DNA of 64,000 nucleotides from Helianthus annuus (lineage: Eukaryota > Streptophyta > Magnoliopsida > Asterales > Asteraceae), in the NCBI RefSeq assembly GCF_002127325.2, contig NC_035437.2, positions 153,991,897 through 154,055,896 on the forward strand. The letters run 5' to 3'. The notes under the pieces were generated by a model that saw only the letters and a list, made by a program, of their open reading frames with translations, had not been told where the DNA came from and ran no database searches. Positions 36,768 through 47,848 of this stretch are shown in pieces (position 1 is the first letter of the stretch; every line of letters starts with the position of its first letter). Made by a program: the position numbers and the translations under genes.

Positions 36768-38237
36768 GTTTAGAATTTAATTTCTAACTCAGGATGGTAT
36801 GAATTCTACCTTTTTTAAATATGTTTGGTTTAATTTATTCTTTGAAACCCAATACTGACTTAAGCATCGGAGGGGTGTTAGCCAAGCTAACACCCACCTT
36901 AGTTTACAATTGTTTTGCAAGATATGTTTCAGGATGTAGCTCCAGGATATGTGCTCAGGATAACTCGAAAGACTAGAGGATTGGCCCCCTCTCTCACGTT
37001 TAAGGGATACTGATCCCTTCACAGGTTTAAAGGTATTCACCTTTCTTCCGAATTGGGTTTAAGGTGGCGGGACCAGTCCATGTAAAAGTGGCTGACAATT
37101 TCGTCACTATTGGCTATATCCTGACTCCTAAAGGTATATGAGGATTGATCACCCTCTCTCATGAAAGGGTATTTTCATACTCTCTAAGGTTTAAAGGTTT
37201 TCACCTTTCTAAGTCTTGGAGTTTATACACTCCCGCCTGTAGCGCAAGAAAATTTGGGAATTTTCCCCAGGATATAAGGATTTTATCTCCAGTACACCTT
37301 TGGGTTTTGCCCCTGGAACATGAAAAATTGCCTAAACGATGAAAACTAACATTCAGAAGATTTCTAAAGTATTTGAAGGCATTGTACGCAGGGGACATTC
37401 CCATTAAGGTGGTGGTGCAAAAGCTAAAGAGATAGGATTTGGAACTAATGCACTAAGTACCTTGCACAGGGGACATCTTTATGGGAAGAATTGCAAAGGG
37501 ATTGAAGTTTGGTAATAGGTTTATATCCTATTTCTGGTATGATCTTTCCTTTGCGGACTTTAATGACATTATGTTTTATAAAAAGGACAAATATCCTGAT
37601 ATATTCTCAAAGTCTTTTTCAGAATAATTGATTAGGATGTTTGAAACTAGTAATAGTTTGGGATTTTGATCATTTAAAAGTGGTTATTCATCAAAAAACT
37701 TTCTACGAAGCTGAAGTGGTGTTTGTAAGTTCTATCTAATAAAAAGTTTACAGTATATTGCTGAGGATACTAATCAGGATATTTTGTGAGATAACAGTAT
37801 GAAATTCTTTGCAAAGCTAAGGGTTACACCAAGTAATGCAAAGTAACAGAAAACAAGTCAAAAGATAGTTATGTTATTAACAGGTCAAAAGTTGTGCTTT
37901 TGGTTTCACCTCAAACCGAGGCCCATCCACCAAAAGCACGATAAGTTCTTAACTAGATTTACTTAACAGATTGAAGGTTTCGTCTCAAACCGGGACCCAT
38001 CCACCTTCAACTGTTATATTGTTCAAAATAAACTATACTAACTGATAACCAAGGGCTTCGTCCTGAAACTCAGGATCCCTCCACCTTTGGTCATCATATT
38101 GTCTAAGTGCAGGAAATGTAAATTGTTCAAAAGCAGGAAAAGTAAATTGTTCAGGCAACCACAACCATCAAATTAAAAAAAAAAAAAGTGGGCTCCGGCC
38201 TAGGCATAAACATCCATCATCGCCCACTTCGCTGCTT
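36768..38237 (+). other. Hairpin-rich 3' region of element C
   Basis: Counterpart of 16988-18492. The two-tier hairpins are at 37894-37939, 37971-38010 and 38048-38091, and the terminal AAGTGGGC/GCCCACTT stem is near 38186-38229. No gene. Confidence 0.7.
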
Positions 38238-40019
38238 TCAAGGGGCAGCACCCTCTTCAACCATCACTTCGTCAGCACCTGCACCAGCATCACCCTCGGG
38301 ATTCTTCTCAGCATCACCACCAGCCTCGGCCGCCGCATCCGTCGCCTTGGGAGGATCCCCACCAGCATGCTTTGCAGGACATTCAACAGGGGTGCCCTTG
38401 AGATCCGCTAGTTTCGTTTCCCAAGCCTTGACATTCCAGGAAGGGCATTCAAAGCCCAAGGCCTCAGCTTCATAGGCCATCCTTAACCTGGCCTGGAGAA
38501 GGGAAACAACAACGGATCCTTTAAGGCCATCCCGGTAAGAGGTCATATCCTGCTGGTATTGAAGATGAGCAGCATCCAGCTTGGCTTGGGCGTCCTCATT
38601 GGCCTTGCGTATAGCGGCTTGGTGCTCCTGGGCCATTGCCTTGAATTTGTCTTCATAATGCTTAGACTTGGCAGCGGCAATCATCCCTTGATCGGCGATG
38701 GTTTCTTCAGCTTTCTTGAGCTTGATCTCCAACATTTTGTTAAGCCCGCACGCATCCTCGTAAAGGAACATGAGACGTTCCAGACCCTACAACCAAAAGT
38801 ACAGGTATCAACATATGTGTAAAATATCCAGGATAATAATTAACATACATGTGCAGGATACCAGATGAGGATTTTTACCTGATTGAGGAATGAAGTCATA
38901 AACCCGCTGGCTTCATTGAATCCATAGTTTTCATATGGAAAGGCCTCAGAGACAGCCGGGGAATCTGTTTCTTTCCTCTTCCGAGCACTGGAAGCACGGG
39001 TCCTGGTGGTTGGAGGAGGCTTGGGAGTGGTGACGGCTTTCGAGCTGCTGGGTTTGGAAGACGTGGGAGCCTTAGGGCTTGGCTCTTTCTTTACCAGGAT
39101 GGGAGCAGAGTAGCTATCCAATTCGTCAAGGTCGAAGACCTCTGGAGCTTTGACTGGGGCTGCATAAAAGGGGAAAACGTTTAACTCTTGAATATTCATA
39201 AGTTATTTGTTTGTTATGTACTAATGTGTTTACCAGACATGTCGGAGCTGGATCTTTGGCTTGAACTTGCAAATGACAGAGAAAAAGTTCTCTCGCTTTC
39301 TGGAAGTTGATAAATGCTTTTGATTCTTGAATCTGATTCAGCGCTTGGAGGTGCTAAATCTTTGAAATTTGCTGCACAAGAAATAGAGATGTCAGTTCAG
39401 GATATAGCTTTAAGATACGGTTGGGGATATTCCTAAAACCCTAAATCCTACCAGAAGTTAACCACTTCACTGGAAGATCAAAACCTCCAGTGATGGAATC
39501 CCTTTTTACAAAAAAGAACTTTCGTTGCCATTTTTCCTCATTCTTTGTGGCTCTAAGAACAAGAGGGTTTTTGGAGGTTGAGAAAAGAAGAAAACGACTG
39601 TTGCCATGAGAACGAAGACGGTAAGCCATCGGGAGGTCTTCAATACAAAGGTTGGGGATAAATCGAGATCTGATCTGGTCCAGAGTCACCAGTACGCGCC
39701 AAACCATGGGCATGGTTTGGGCATAACTGAGACCAGTTAGTTCAAAGAAACGGGAGATAAAAGCCGGGAAAGGGTACCGGAGTCCGATGGAGAAAGGGTA
39801 GGCCAAGAAGCACACCCATTCGTTGGAAGAAAAATCCGATCGGACTTCTCTGTAGAAGGGACGGATGATTGTACCAACAGGGAAAGCACCGGAAGCTTGC
39901 AAGGCAGCAATGTCAGCGTTGTCGAAGGAGCAGACCTCTTTCTCAGGTTCTTTTAGAAGGTTTTGGGCTTCGAAGGTTGGAATCGAGTCGCCCGTATGGG
40001 ATCTAGTTCCGCTAGCCAT
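38238..40019 (-). CDS. Intact spliced antisense gene of element C
   Basis: Exons 40019-39452, 39371-39234, 39159-38879 and 38786-38238, the same structure as in B: GT-AG introns, phases 1, 1, 0, 511 codons. Against B I see five residue changes and no stop or frameshift. N-terminal PF04195-like region, basic middle, coiled-coil and acidic C-terminus. Its intactness beside a pol with a stop suggests either youth or a separate constraint; a rate test would decide. Confidence 0.82.
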
Positions 40020-40281
40020 AAGGGATTTAGGTGGAGAAGAAAGAAACGAAGAAGAAGGAGAGAAAGGAATTTACCTGAAGATTCCGGTGGAGATGATGGT
40101 TTATCAAATGAAAAGAGAGAAGATATAGGGGCTAAATGGATAGCCATCGAGTAAAAAACGCGTGGGAAGTTGCACATTGTCACTTCGCATGTCCAATCGT
40201 ATTAATTGCCTCGATTCACGAGATAAGCTTTAAAATATATCCGTTGGATTGGTATACCAACCGATATATTTTGGGGACAAT

Positions 40282-40644
40282 TGTTATGGGTCATTTTCTG
40301 AGTATACATATCCTGACTAATATCCCGCTTGTAATTGTTTATTTATGACCAGGATGCTGGACGAGGATATTGCTAACATCCCGGGCGATATCCTGAGGTT
40401 GAGTAAATTAAACACGTGCAGGTTAATGGTTATAAGCTACTAACGGTCATCAGGACTTCTTCTCCTAAAGACTCGGGTGAATTTGTTATGAGGAAGCCGT
40501 TGAAGCCGAAAGACTTGGTCCTCAACGTTCAAGTGGGAATATTCGTTGGATCCCGGGAGTTTAGGATAGTTTGTTATATTATCTTTACTATAAATAGATG
40601 TGGTGGATCAGTTTAAGGCACACACTTTTTTACACGAATCACTA
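40282..40644 (+). repeat. 3' LTR of element C, left part
   Basis: Starts TGTTATGGGTC after TTTTGGGGACAAT and is identical in layout to B's LTR up to the CACTA target site (40640-40644), where D enters. About 36 bp present in B between CGAA and TCACTA are absent here. The LTR resumes at 49918. Confidence 0.93.
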
Positions 40645-41052
40645 TGTCACACCCCCAAAATCCACACGCGGAGTACCACCGCTTGGAGGCGTGACATGAC
40701 TAGGATCAAGCCACCAATCATATTGAACATAGCATTTAATAATGAAAGTAAATAATGTAATTCATCACGACATGATTGATGTTCAAAACCAAACTTTGTT
40801 TAAGTAGCGGAAGCATGTAAATAAACCCAACATAATTAATAGTTTGAAATGTCATAAATGTTTATCAAGCATTCACGATTCTTTGTCCACAACGACCTGC
40901 TCCTTCCTTGTGCAAGCTCCGTATGTACCTACGGTCCTGCAAGGCATGCAGCAGAGAGTCAACAACTAGTTGAGTGAGTTCACAGTTAATAGTTCAGTAG
41001 TAGTATTGTGGGAGTAGTAAGTTCGTTCGTTATAGCATATATCGTATTTCCA

Positions 41053-41241
41053 TCGCGGCCTCCCAGGCAGGTATGCGAAGATATTAGGGGATGTTCCTCC
41101 CAAGTATTCTAGACTAGGTTTATTTGTATCGCGGCCTACCAGGCAGGTGTGCAAAGATTAGTATGTTTAGTTCGCGGCCTTCCTAAGGCAGGTGTGCGAA
41201 GTCAGTCATAATATCGCGGCCAACCCTTGGCAGGTGTGCGA
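41053..41241 (-). repeat. Four-unit nested hairpin array in D's LTR
   Basis: Each unit has an outer TCGC/GCGA stem and an inner stem that changes from unit to unit: GCCT/AGGC (41058-41068), GCCT/AGGC (41134-41144), GCCTT/AAGGC (41177-41189), GCCAA/TTGGC (41219-41231). The array repeats in the other LTR (about 48257-48447). Confidence 0.8.
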
Positions 41242-41636
41242 AGATCAGTTCAGTAAGTGTTACTAGTCTAGTCGTGTCATATCGTTCTGTTCTATCAGCT
41301 GAGTATGTACAATAATTCAACAAATCCCATTCCCACCCAGGAACCCCATGCCTTGGCTGTGTGAACTCACCTTGGTTTGCTCGGTATGCTAAGTATGTGC
41401 TCGAGGTAAATCAATCACGTCCTAGGGTATGCACGTATACACAATCAGTTTGTATCCATTTTGTTCACGTATAAACATATCACTGAGTAGCACATTGCAC
41501 GTATTCAAGATTATCCAAGTCATGTTCAACATTTAACAGCAGTTAGTTAATACAGTTAACTTCTAACAGAGTCTAAATGGGTTACTGTGTAAGTTATCCA
41601 ATTCGGCGAAACACAACATTGGCGAATCACAGGTTT

Positions 41637-41763
41637 GGCGAAACACATTCTGTTTCGTCAAACGTCCTTTGACGAAACACATATCTATTTCGTCGATGCT
41701 CCTTGGCGAAACACAAATCCTATTTCGCCGATTACTCTTGGCGAAACACAATCTTGTTTCGTC
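41637..41763 (-). repeat. GGCGAAA/TTTCGTC hairpin set in D's LTR
   Basis: Four successive hairpins: GGCGAAACA/TGTTTCGTC (41637-41659), GACGAAA/TTTCGTC (41671-41694), GGCGAAA/TTTCGCC (41705-41729), GGCGAAACA/TGTTTCGTC (41740-41763). Further copies lie near 42430-42500, including a 10-bp GACGAAACAG/CTGTTTCGTC. Confidence 0.8.
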
Positions 41764-42710
41764 AAGAGTTCCATTTCGTCAAACATCCAAATTCGTCAAC
41801 ATTCAGTTACGTCAACATGTCAGTTACCGAAAATCATGCAGTCAATTATAGAACTTATCACAGAAACCCTAATCATGGTTAATAGCCGTCATCATCATCG
41901 TCATACAGTAAATCATATAACACAGAAATCATCATCAAATCAATACACGAAATCATTGATACTACTAGGGCTAATACATGCATTCGTTTAGTAATCGTTT
42001 GAGACCTAACCGGTGGCATCACAACTGTATTTATCAAACCGAAATCATCAGTTGGGTTTAGTCTAGAACATCAAGCCCTATGTATCAACCGATCAACCGT
42101 TCAACAATCTAATCTCAACATAAAATCCGTAATCTATAAGTCTATATCTTATCAACAACAATTTATCAATAAATCATGAGCATAAGCACTACATCAGAAA
42201 TCAGTTTGCAACAATCCCAAACCATCAATCAATACGAGTAGAAAATACTAACCGCGATAAAGGAATGTTAACGAGGTTGATTCGGGACTTCAGGAACACA
42301 AGTTTGCCGTCACACACACCCAGAAGTTCTAGGGTTTTCTGTTTTTCTAAAGTGTGGTGAAAGTGGTTGTTCCGTCTAACATATACGTGTTTTAATGGTC
42401 CTGGGCCCTTAATGGGCTTGACGAATCATATGGGCTGGCGAAACAGGCTGTTTCGTTGAGATGGGATTGACGAAACAGGCTTCTGTTTCGTCAAGATTGG
42501 AATTGGCGAATCACTTGATTCGTCGAGTTCATTCAAGTGCTAAACGATTTAAGTTTACTAAACAAGTTCATACACGTAACATGTAATAATCACACTACGA
42601 TTCATATTAACATCAAGTGCATAGTTACAAGTCAAATAAATCAACACTACACAGTCAAAGTCAACGCACAATAAATTCAAAGGTCAAAGTCGAAAGGTCG
42701 AGTTGTCACA

Positions 42711-42725
42711 TTATCCCCAACTTAA
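42711..42725 (-). promoter_or_regulatory. Polypurine tract of element D
   Basis: On the minus strand AAGTTGGGGATAA directly precedes the LTR start TGTGACAACTC. Confidence 0.65.
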
Positions 42726-42786
42726 AAGAAATTTCGTCCCGAAATTTGGTACGTACTTACTGAGGAAGCTAGATAGGTTGCATCGC

Positions 42787-45700
42787 TCACTGGTTTTCCT
42801 GGGGTGTCATATCCTCCCCCCGTTGATCTGGAATTTCGTCCCGAAATTCCGCAGTAGTAGCTTCAGCCTCAGCAGTGGTTGTATTGGTTCCGAATAACTG
42901 GGGATACTTTTCTGTCATCTGGTCTTCGCGTTCCCAGGTGTACTCTGGGCCACGACGGGAGTTCCAACGAACTCGAACAAGAGGGATTCTCTTGTTTTTG
43001 AGGACCTTAACATCCCGGTCCGTGATTTCAACTGGTTCCTCGACAAACTGCAACCGCTCATCGATAGTGAGTTCCTTGAAAGGAACTATGAGGGTCTCAT
43101 CTGACAGGCACTTCTTCAGATTCGACACGTGAAATACATTGTGAACTGCACCGAGTTCAGCTGGTAGGTTTAGCTTGTAGGCCACTTTGCCTATTTTCTC
43201 AATGATTTCGAATGGTCCGACGTATCGCAGATTTAGTTTGCCCCGTTTGCCAAAACGAACCACACCCTTCCAGGGTGAGACTTTTAGTAAAACCCGGTCC
43301 CCGACCTGAAATTCCAACGGTTTCCTACGCTTATCCGCGTATGCTTTCTGACGGTCGTGTGCTGCCGCCATGCGTTGTCGTATTTGTGCAATCTTTTCTG
43401 TGGCGTCCACTACAATCTCCGGACCCGTGATTTGACTATCCCCCACCTCTGCCCAACAGAGAGGTGACCGGCATTTACGCCCGTACAATGCCTCGAATGG
43501 AGCGGCTTGTATGCTGGTGTGATAACTGTTATTGTATGAGAACTCCACCAAAGGGAGATGCTTTTCCCAGCCGTTGCCGAAATCAATAACACATGCCCGA
43601 AGCATGTCTTCAAGAGTTTGGATCGTTCGCTCAGACTGCCCATCCGTCTGAGGGTGATACACTGTGCTCATGTCTAACCGTGAGCCGAAAGATTTATGCA
43701 TCGCTTGCCATAGCTCTGACGTGAATCGTGCATCCCGATCCGAAATGATGGAGGTGGGCACCCCGTGCCTCGAAACAACTTCTTTAAGTAGATGTCTGCG
43801 AGAGTGGAGAACTTATCCGTTTCCTTAATAGCCAGGAAGTGTGCAGACTTGGTGAGTCGATCCACGATCACCCATATGGTATCATTCCCCTGCTGGGATC
43901 TGGGTAAGCCTGTAACAAAGTCCATGGAAATCTCTTCCCATTTCCACTGTGGTATCCTGGGTTGTTGAAGTAAACCCGCTGGTTTCTGATATTCAACCTT
44001 GACTCTCGCACAGGTCAAACATTTGCCGACGTAAGTAGCGATGTGGGCCTTCATGCTAGGCCACCAATAAGTAGTTCTGATGTCATGGTACATTTTATCC
44101 GACCCTGGATGTACTGAGTAGCGGGACTTGTGAGCTTCGTCCATTACCAGCTCGCGTAAACCGCCATAAAGTGGGACCCAAATACGCCCCGTTACATAGT
44201 AGGGGCCGTCTTCCTTTTGTTCCATTTGCTGCCTTGAGCCGCGTAAGGCTTCAGCCTTGACGTTTTCGGGTTTCAATGCTTCGATCTGAGCAGTTCGTAT
44301 CTGTGCAGGAAGACTGGACTGAATAGTAAGCTGCAAAGCTCGTACGCGCCTAGGTAAAGTGTCTTTCCGACTGAGAGCGTCAGCCACAACATTGGCTTTG
44401 CCTGGATGATACTTGATGGCGCATTCGTAATCGTTCAATAGTTCGACCCATCGTCATTGACGCATGTTCAAATCCTTTTGCTTAAGGATATGCTCGAGAC
44501 TCCTGTGATCGGTGTAAATCGTGCACCTGGTACTGTACAGGTAGTGTCGCCATATCTTAAGCGCGAAAACAACAGCTCCCAGCTCTAAATCGTGCGTCGT
44601 GTAGTTCCGTTCATGAATCTTAAGTTGTCGCGAAGCGTAGGCAATAACTTTATCCCGTTGCATCAATACACACCCAAGTCCTTGTAATGACGCGTCACAA
44701 TAAACCACGAAATCATCCGTGCCCTCTGGCAATGAGAGAATAGGCGCGCTGCAAAGCCTATCCTTTAGGTACTGAAAAGCGTTTTCCTGGGAATCTCCCC
44801 AACGGTGGGTGACACCCTTCTGTGTCAGTAGTGTAAGCGGCTGTGCGATCTTGGAGAAGTCTTTTATGAATCGTCTGTAGTAACCCGCCAAACCCAAGAA
44901 TTGGCGTATTTCTGTTGGTGTACGCGGTGCAGGCCAGTTTCTGATCGAATCTACCTTGGATGGATCGACATGAATCCCATCCCTGTTCACCACATGGCCT
45001 AAGAAGTGGACTTCACGAAGCCAGAAGTCGCATTTAGAAAACTTGGCGTACAATTGCTCCTTTTGAAGAAGTTCCAAAATCAATCGTAGGTGCTGCTCGT
45101 GCTCCTCCTGACTCTTGGAGTAAATCAGAATGTCGTCGATGAAGACAATCACAAACTTGTCTAAGTACGGCTTGCACACCCTGTTCATCAGATCCATAAA
45201 TACGGCAGGCGCATTCGTTAACCCAAATGGCATGACAAGAAACTCGTAGTGACCGTAACGAGTTCTGAATGCGGTTTTGGAGACGTCCTCATCCCGGACT
45301 CTCAGCTGATGATATCCTGACCTTAGATCAATCTTAGAGTAGTAACTCGACCCTTGCAACTGGTCGAATAAGTCGTCAACACGAGGAAGAGGATAACGGT
45401 TCTTCACTGTGACTTTGTTCAGTTCGCGGTAATCGATGCACATCCTGAAAGTGCCATCCTTCTTTTTCACGAATAGTACTGGAGCTCCCCAAGGCGAAGA
45501 GCTTGGACGAATGAAGCCCTTATCCAAGAGCTCTTGTAGTTGCTTTGACAGTTCTTCCAGTTCAGTTGGAGCTAAACGATATGGTGCGCGAGCTATAGGT
45601 GCTGCTCCAGGAGCTAACTCAATCTGGAATTCGACTTGGCGGTGAGGCGGTAAACCGGGTAAATCTTCAGGAAACACCTGAGGAAAGTCACGCACAACTG

Positions 45701-46892
45701 GAATATCCTCCAGCTTCTTTTCCTTTGCTGCTGCGTCAGTGACAAGTGCCAGAATTGCAGTATGCCCCTTTCGTAAACATTTCTGCGCCTTTAAGAAAGA
45801 GATGATGCCAACCACAGCACCACTCTTGTCGCCTTGAACTTCGAGAGGTTCTTGACTAGGGCGAGGAATACGAATGACCTTTTCCTTGCACAAAATCTCT
45901 GCGTGATGTTGGGATAACCAATCCATACCGATGACGACGTCGAAGCTACCCAAAACTATGGGTATAAGATCAACCGAGAAGGTCTGACCAGCCAAAATGA
46001 TGCTACAACCCTTAATTACATGTGCGGCTTCTACACTTTTACCATTTGCTAACTCTACGACATGTTTGGTGTTTAGGGGTGTTGGGGTACGTTTTAATAA
46101 TTTACTCATTTTCAATGACATATAACTTGTATCAGCACCCGAATCAAATAAGACAGTAACATAAATATCGTCGAGAAGAAACTTACCCATAACCACATTG
46201 GGATCATTCACTGCGTCACCCCGACCTAGAACAAAAGCACGACCCCGAGCTTCATTGCCATTGTTGTTGTTGTTTCCCCCGTTGTTGTTGTTGTTCCCGT
46301 TGCCCTGGTTATTGTTGTTGTTGCGATTCTGGTTCTGGTTCAATTGAGGGCAATCACGTTTGTAGTGACCTTCAGCCCCACACTGGAAACATCCCCGGTA
46401 CCCACGCTGTGGCTGCTGCTGCTGGTTCTGTGGAGCTGGCGGTGGGAGTTGCTGGTTCTGATTTGCTGGCCGTGAGCTTCTACAATCCTTAGCCTCATGA
46501 CCCGGCTTGAGGCATCTTTGACAACGTTCCCTGCGACATCTTCCACTGTGGTGTTTGTTGCACCTATTACACCATGGGTGAATTCCCCTATATCCACTCT
46601 GCCCCTGACTACCCGATGACTGCTGATTCGGACTCTGGTAGTCGTTGGTGCGGCGCTGCTGTGTTTGGGACTGAACAGAAACTGATCCCTTGCTGGAATC
46701 CCCATCCCACTTTCTTTTGTTCTCGCTGGGTGTGGCAGAAGTAGTAGCTGGAGTAGTAGCAGCAGTAGTGGTAGCACTGATGCGTTTTGGCAGCTTGTTC
46801 TGATCCACTGCCTGATCTGTGAGTCGGTGGACAAGACGCTGAATGTCTTGGATATTGTTGAGGTTAGCCGACGTCACGTGGCTCTGATTTCT
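42787..46892 (-). pseudogene. pol: Gag C-terminus and Pol of element D, with stop and frameshift
   Basis: In minus-strand order: a proline/glutamine-rich linker with CCHC knuckles [14 protein letters not shown] and [14 protein letters not shown]; the protease ([10 protein letters not shown]); RT with FIDDIL about 580 residues into the frame that starts at 46877; RNase H to 44454. A TGA at about 44454-44456 interrupts before the LNDYE...ALSRK segment. The integrase zinc finger and core follow to about 43785, where one base is missing. The frame resumes at 43761 through the core, the C-terminal domain and a chromodomain-like end. No product would carry both RT and integrase. Confidence 0.92.
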
Positions 46893-47527
46893 GGCGCAAG
46901 CCCCTTGAGGTACAACTCAATGCGCTTGACTAGAGGGTCCACCATCGTTGGACATAAGATGGCCAGTTCATTTGACCGTTTCGTGTAAGCCTCAATCTCT
47001 GACCCCGTCATCTTCAAGTGGTATAGCTCATTCTCCAACTTGTGAATGTCGTCTCGCGTGCAGTACTCACGCTTAATCAATTCCTTGAAATCCTCCCAAG
47101 GTGTGGCGTTAGCAGCTGCCAACCCTAGGATCTGCACTTGCGCGTTCCACCAGGTGAGCGCAATCCCTTCCAACGTGCCAGTGGCATACTTGACCCTGCG
47201 AGCCTCAGGGCATTCGCACATTTCAAACACTGACTCTAGTTTCTCAAACCAATGGAGGAGTCCCACTGCCCCCTCGGTGCCACTGAATGAGCTTGGACGA
47301 CAGTCCATGAAGTTCTTGAAAGTGCAGACAGGTTGCTGCGCATGTTGACCTATTGTGTACGAATAGGACAAAGTTAAATACGAGAGTTAATGTAGGATCT
47401 AAAGATCCTAGTGTGAGTCTATACTGCAGGGTATACTACCTGCTTGAGCAGCTGCAAGTGCCGCAGCAACTTGAGCTTGAACGAGAGCCTCTAGCTGGGC
47501 TTGAGTCATGTTAATTCGTCCAGACAT
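46874..47527 (-). pseudogene. gag: gag of element D, with a likely 90-bp intron and a frameshift
   Basis: Exon 1 (47527-47440) starts MSGRIN and is an alanine/glutamine-rich helix. A GT-AG intron at 47439-47350 contains an in-frame TAG; splicing joins AQAG to QHAQQPV in frame. Exon 2 holds the Gag domain (FKNFMDCRP, ALTWWNAQV). A missing base near 46890 shifts the frame just before the linker that continues on the next frame (46877). Without the intron the N-terminus would be cut off from the Gag domain. Confidence 0.8.
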
Positions 47528-47826
47528 GATCTTCATAGCAAATGCAACGTGAGTTAGAGAGGTTCACAAATAGGGCGATGACAGAAGAGTGTAAGCACAT
47601 AGGGGTTCTCATGTAACGACGTATAGTAAGCAATGTGATCTAGCATACTACGAGCAAAGTTCTATGTAGTTCTAGCAAGCAGGTAATAAACATAAACCTT
47701 ATTACCTAGGATGTCGAGTCTTGCACGTGGAGCGAAGCGTCGTTGTGGATCGTTGCGAGCACTGTACTGGTTATAGTCTGGTTTTAATAAAAACGTTTTT
47801 CCCATATTAAAACCAAGTTCTCTATA

Positions 47827-47848
47827 ACCAATGGCTCTGATACCAATC
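47827..47848 (-). promoter_or_regulatory. Primer binding site of element D
   Basis: On the minus strand GATTGGTATCAGAGCCATTG follows the 5' LTR. TGGTATCAGAGC is the standard initiator methionine tRNA complement used by many plant LTR elements. Confidence 0.93.

Larger units (their letters stand above)
40645..42710 (-). repeat. 3' LTR of element D
   Basis: 2066 bp, TGTCACACCCCC to AGTTGTCACA on plus. It nearly matches 47849-49912, with a scatter of substitutions and short indels. It contains a four-unit TCGCGGCC...GCGAA array (41053-41241) and a set of GGCGAAA/TTTCGTC hairpins (41637-41763). The 118-aa and 62-aa frames over that repeat are not genes. Confidence 0.95.

Noticed and set aside
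41635..41991. 118-codon frame in D's LTR, repeated at 48839-49195
   Set aside because: It lies over the GACGAAA hairpin set, has no domain, and other frames are equally open there.
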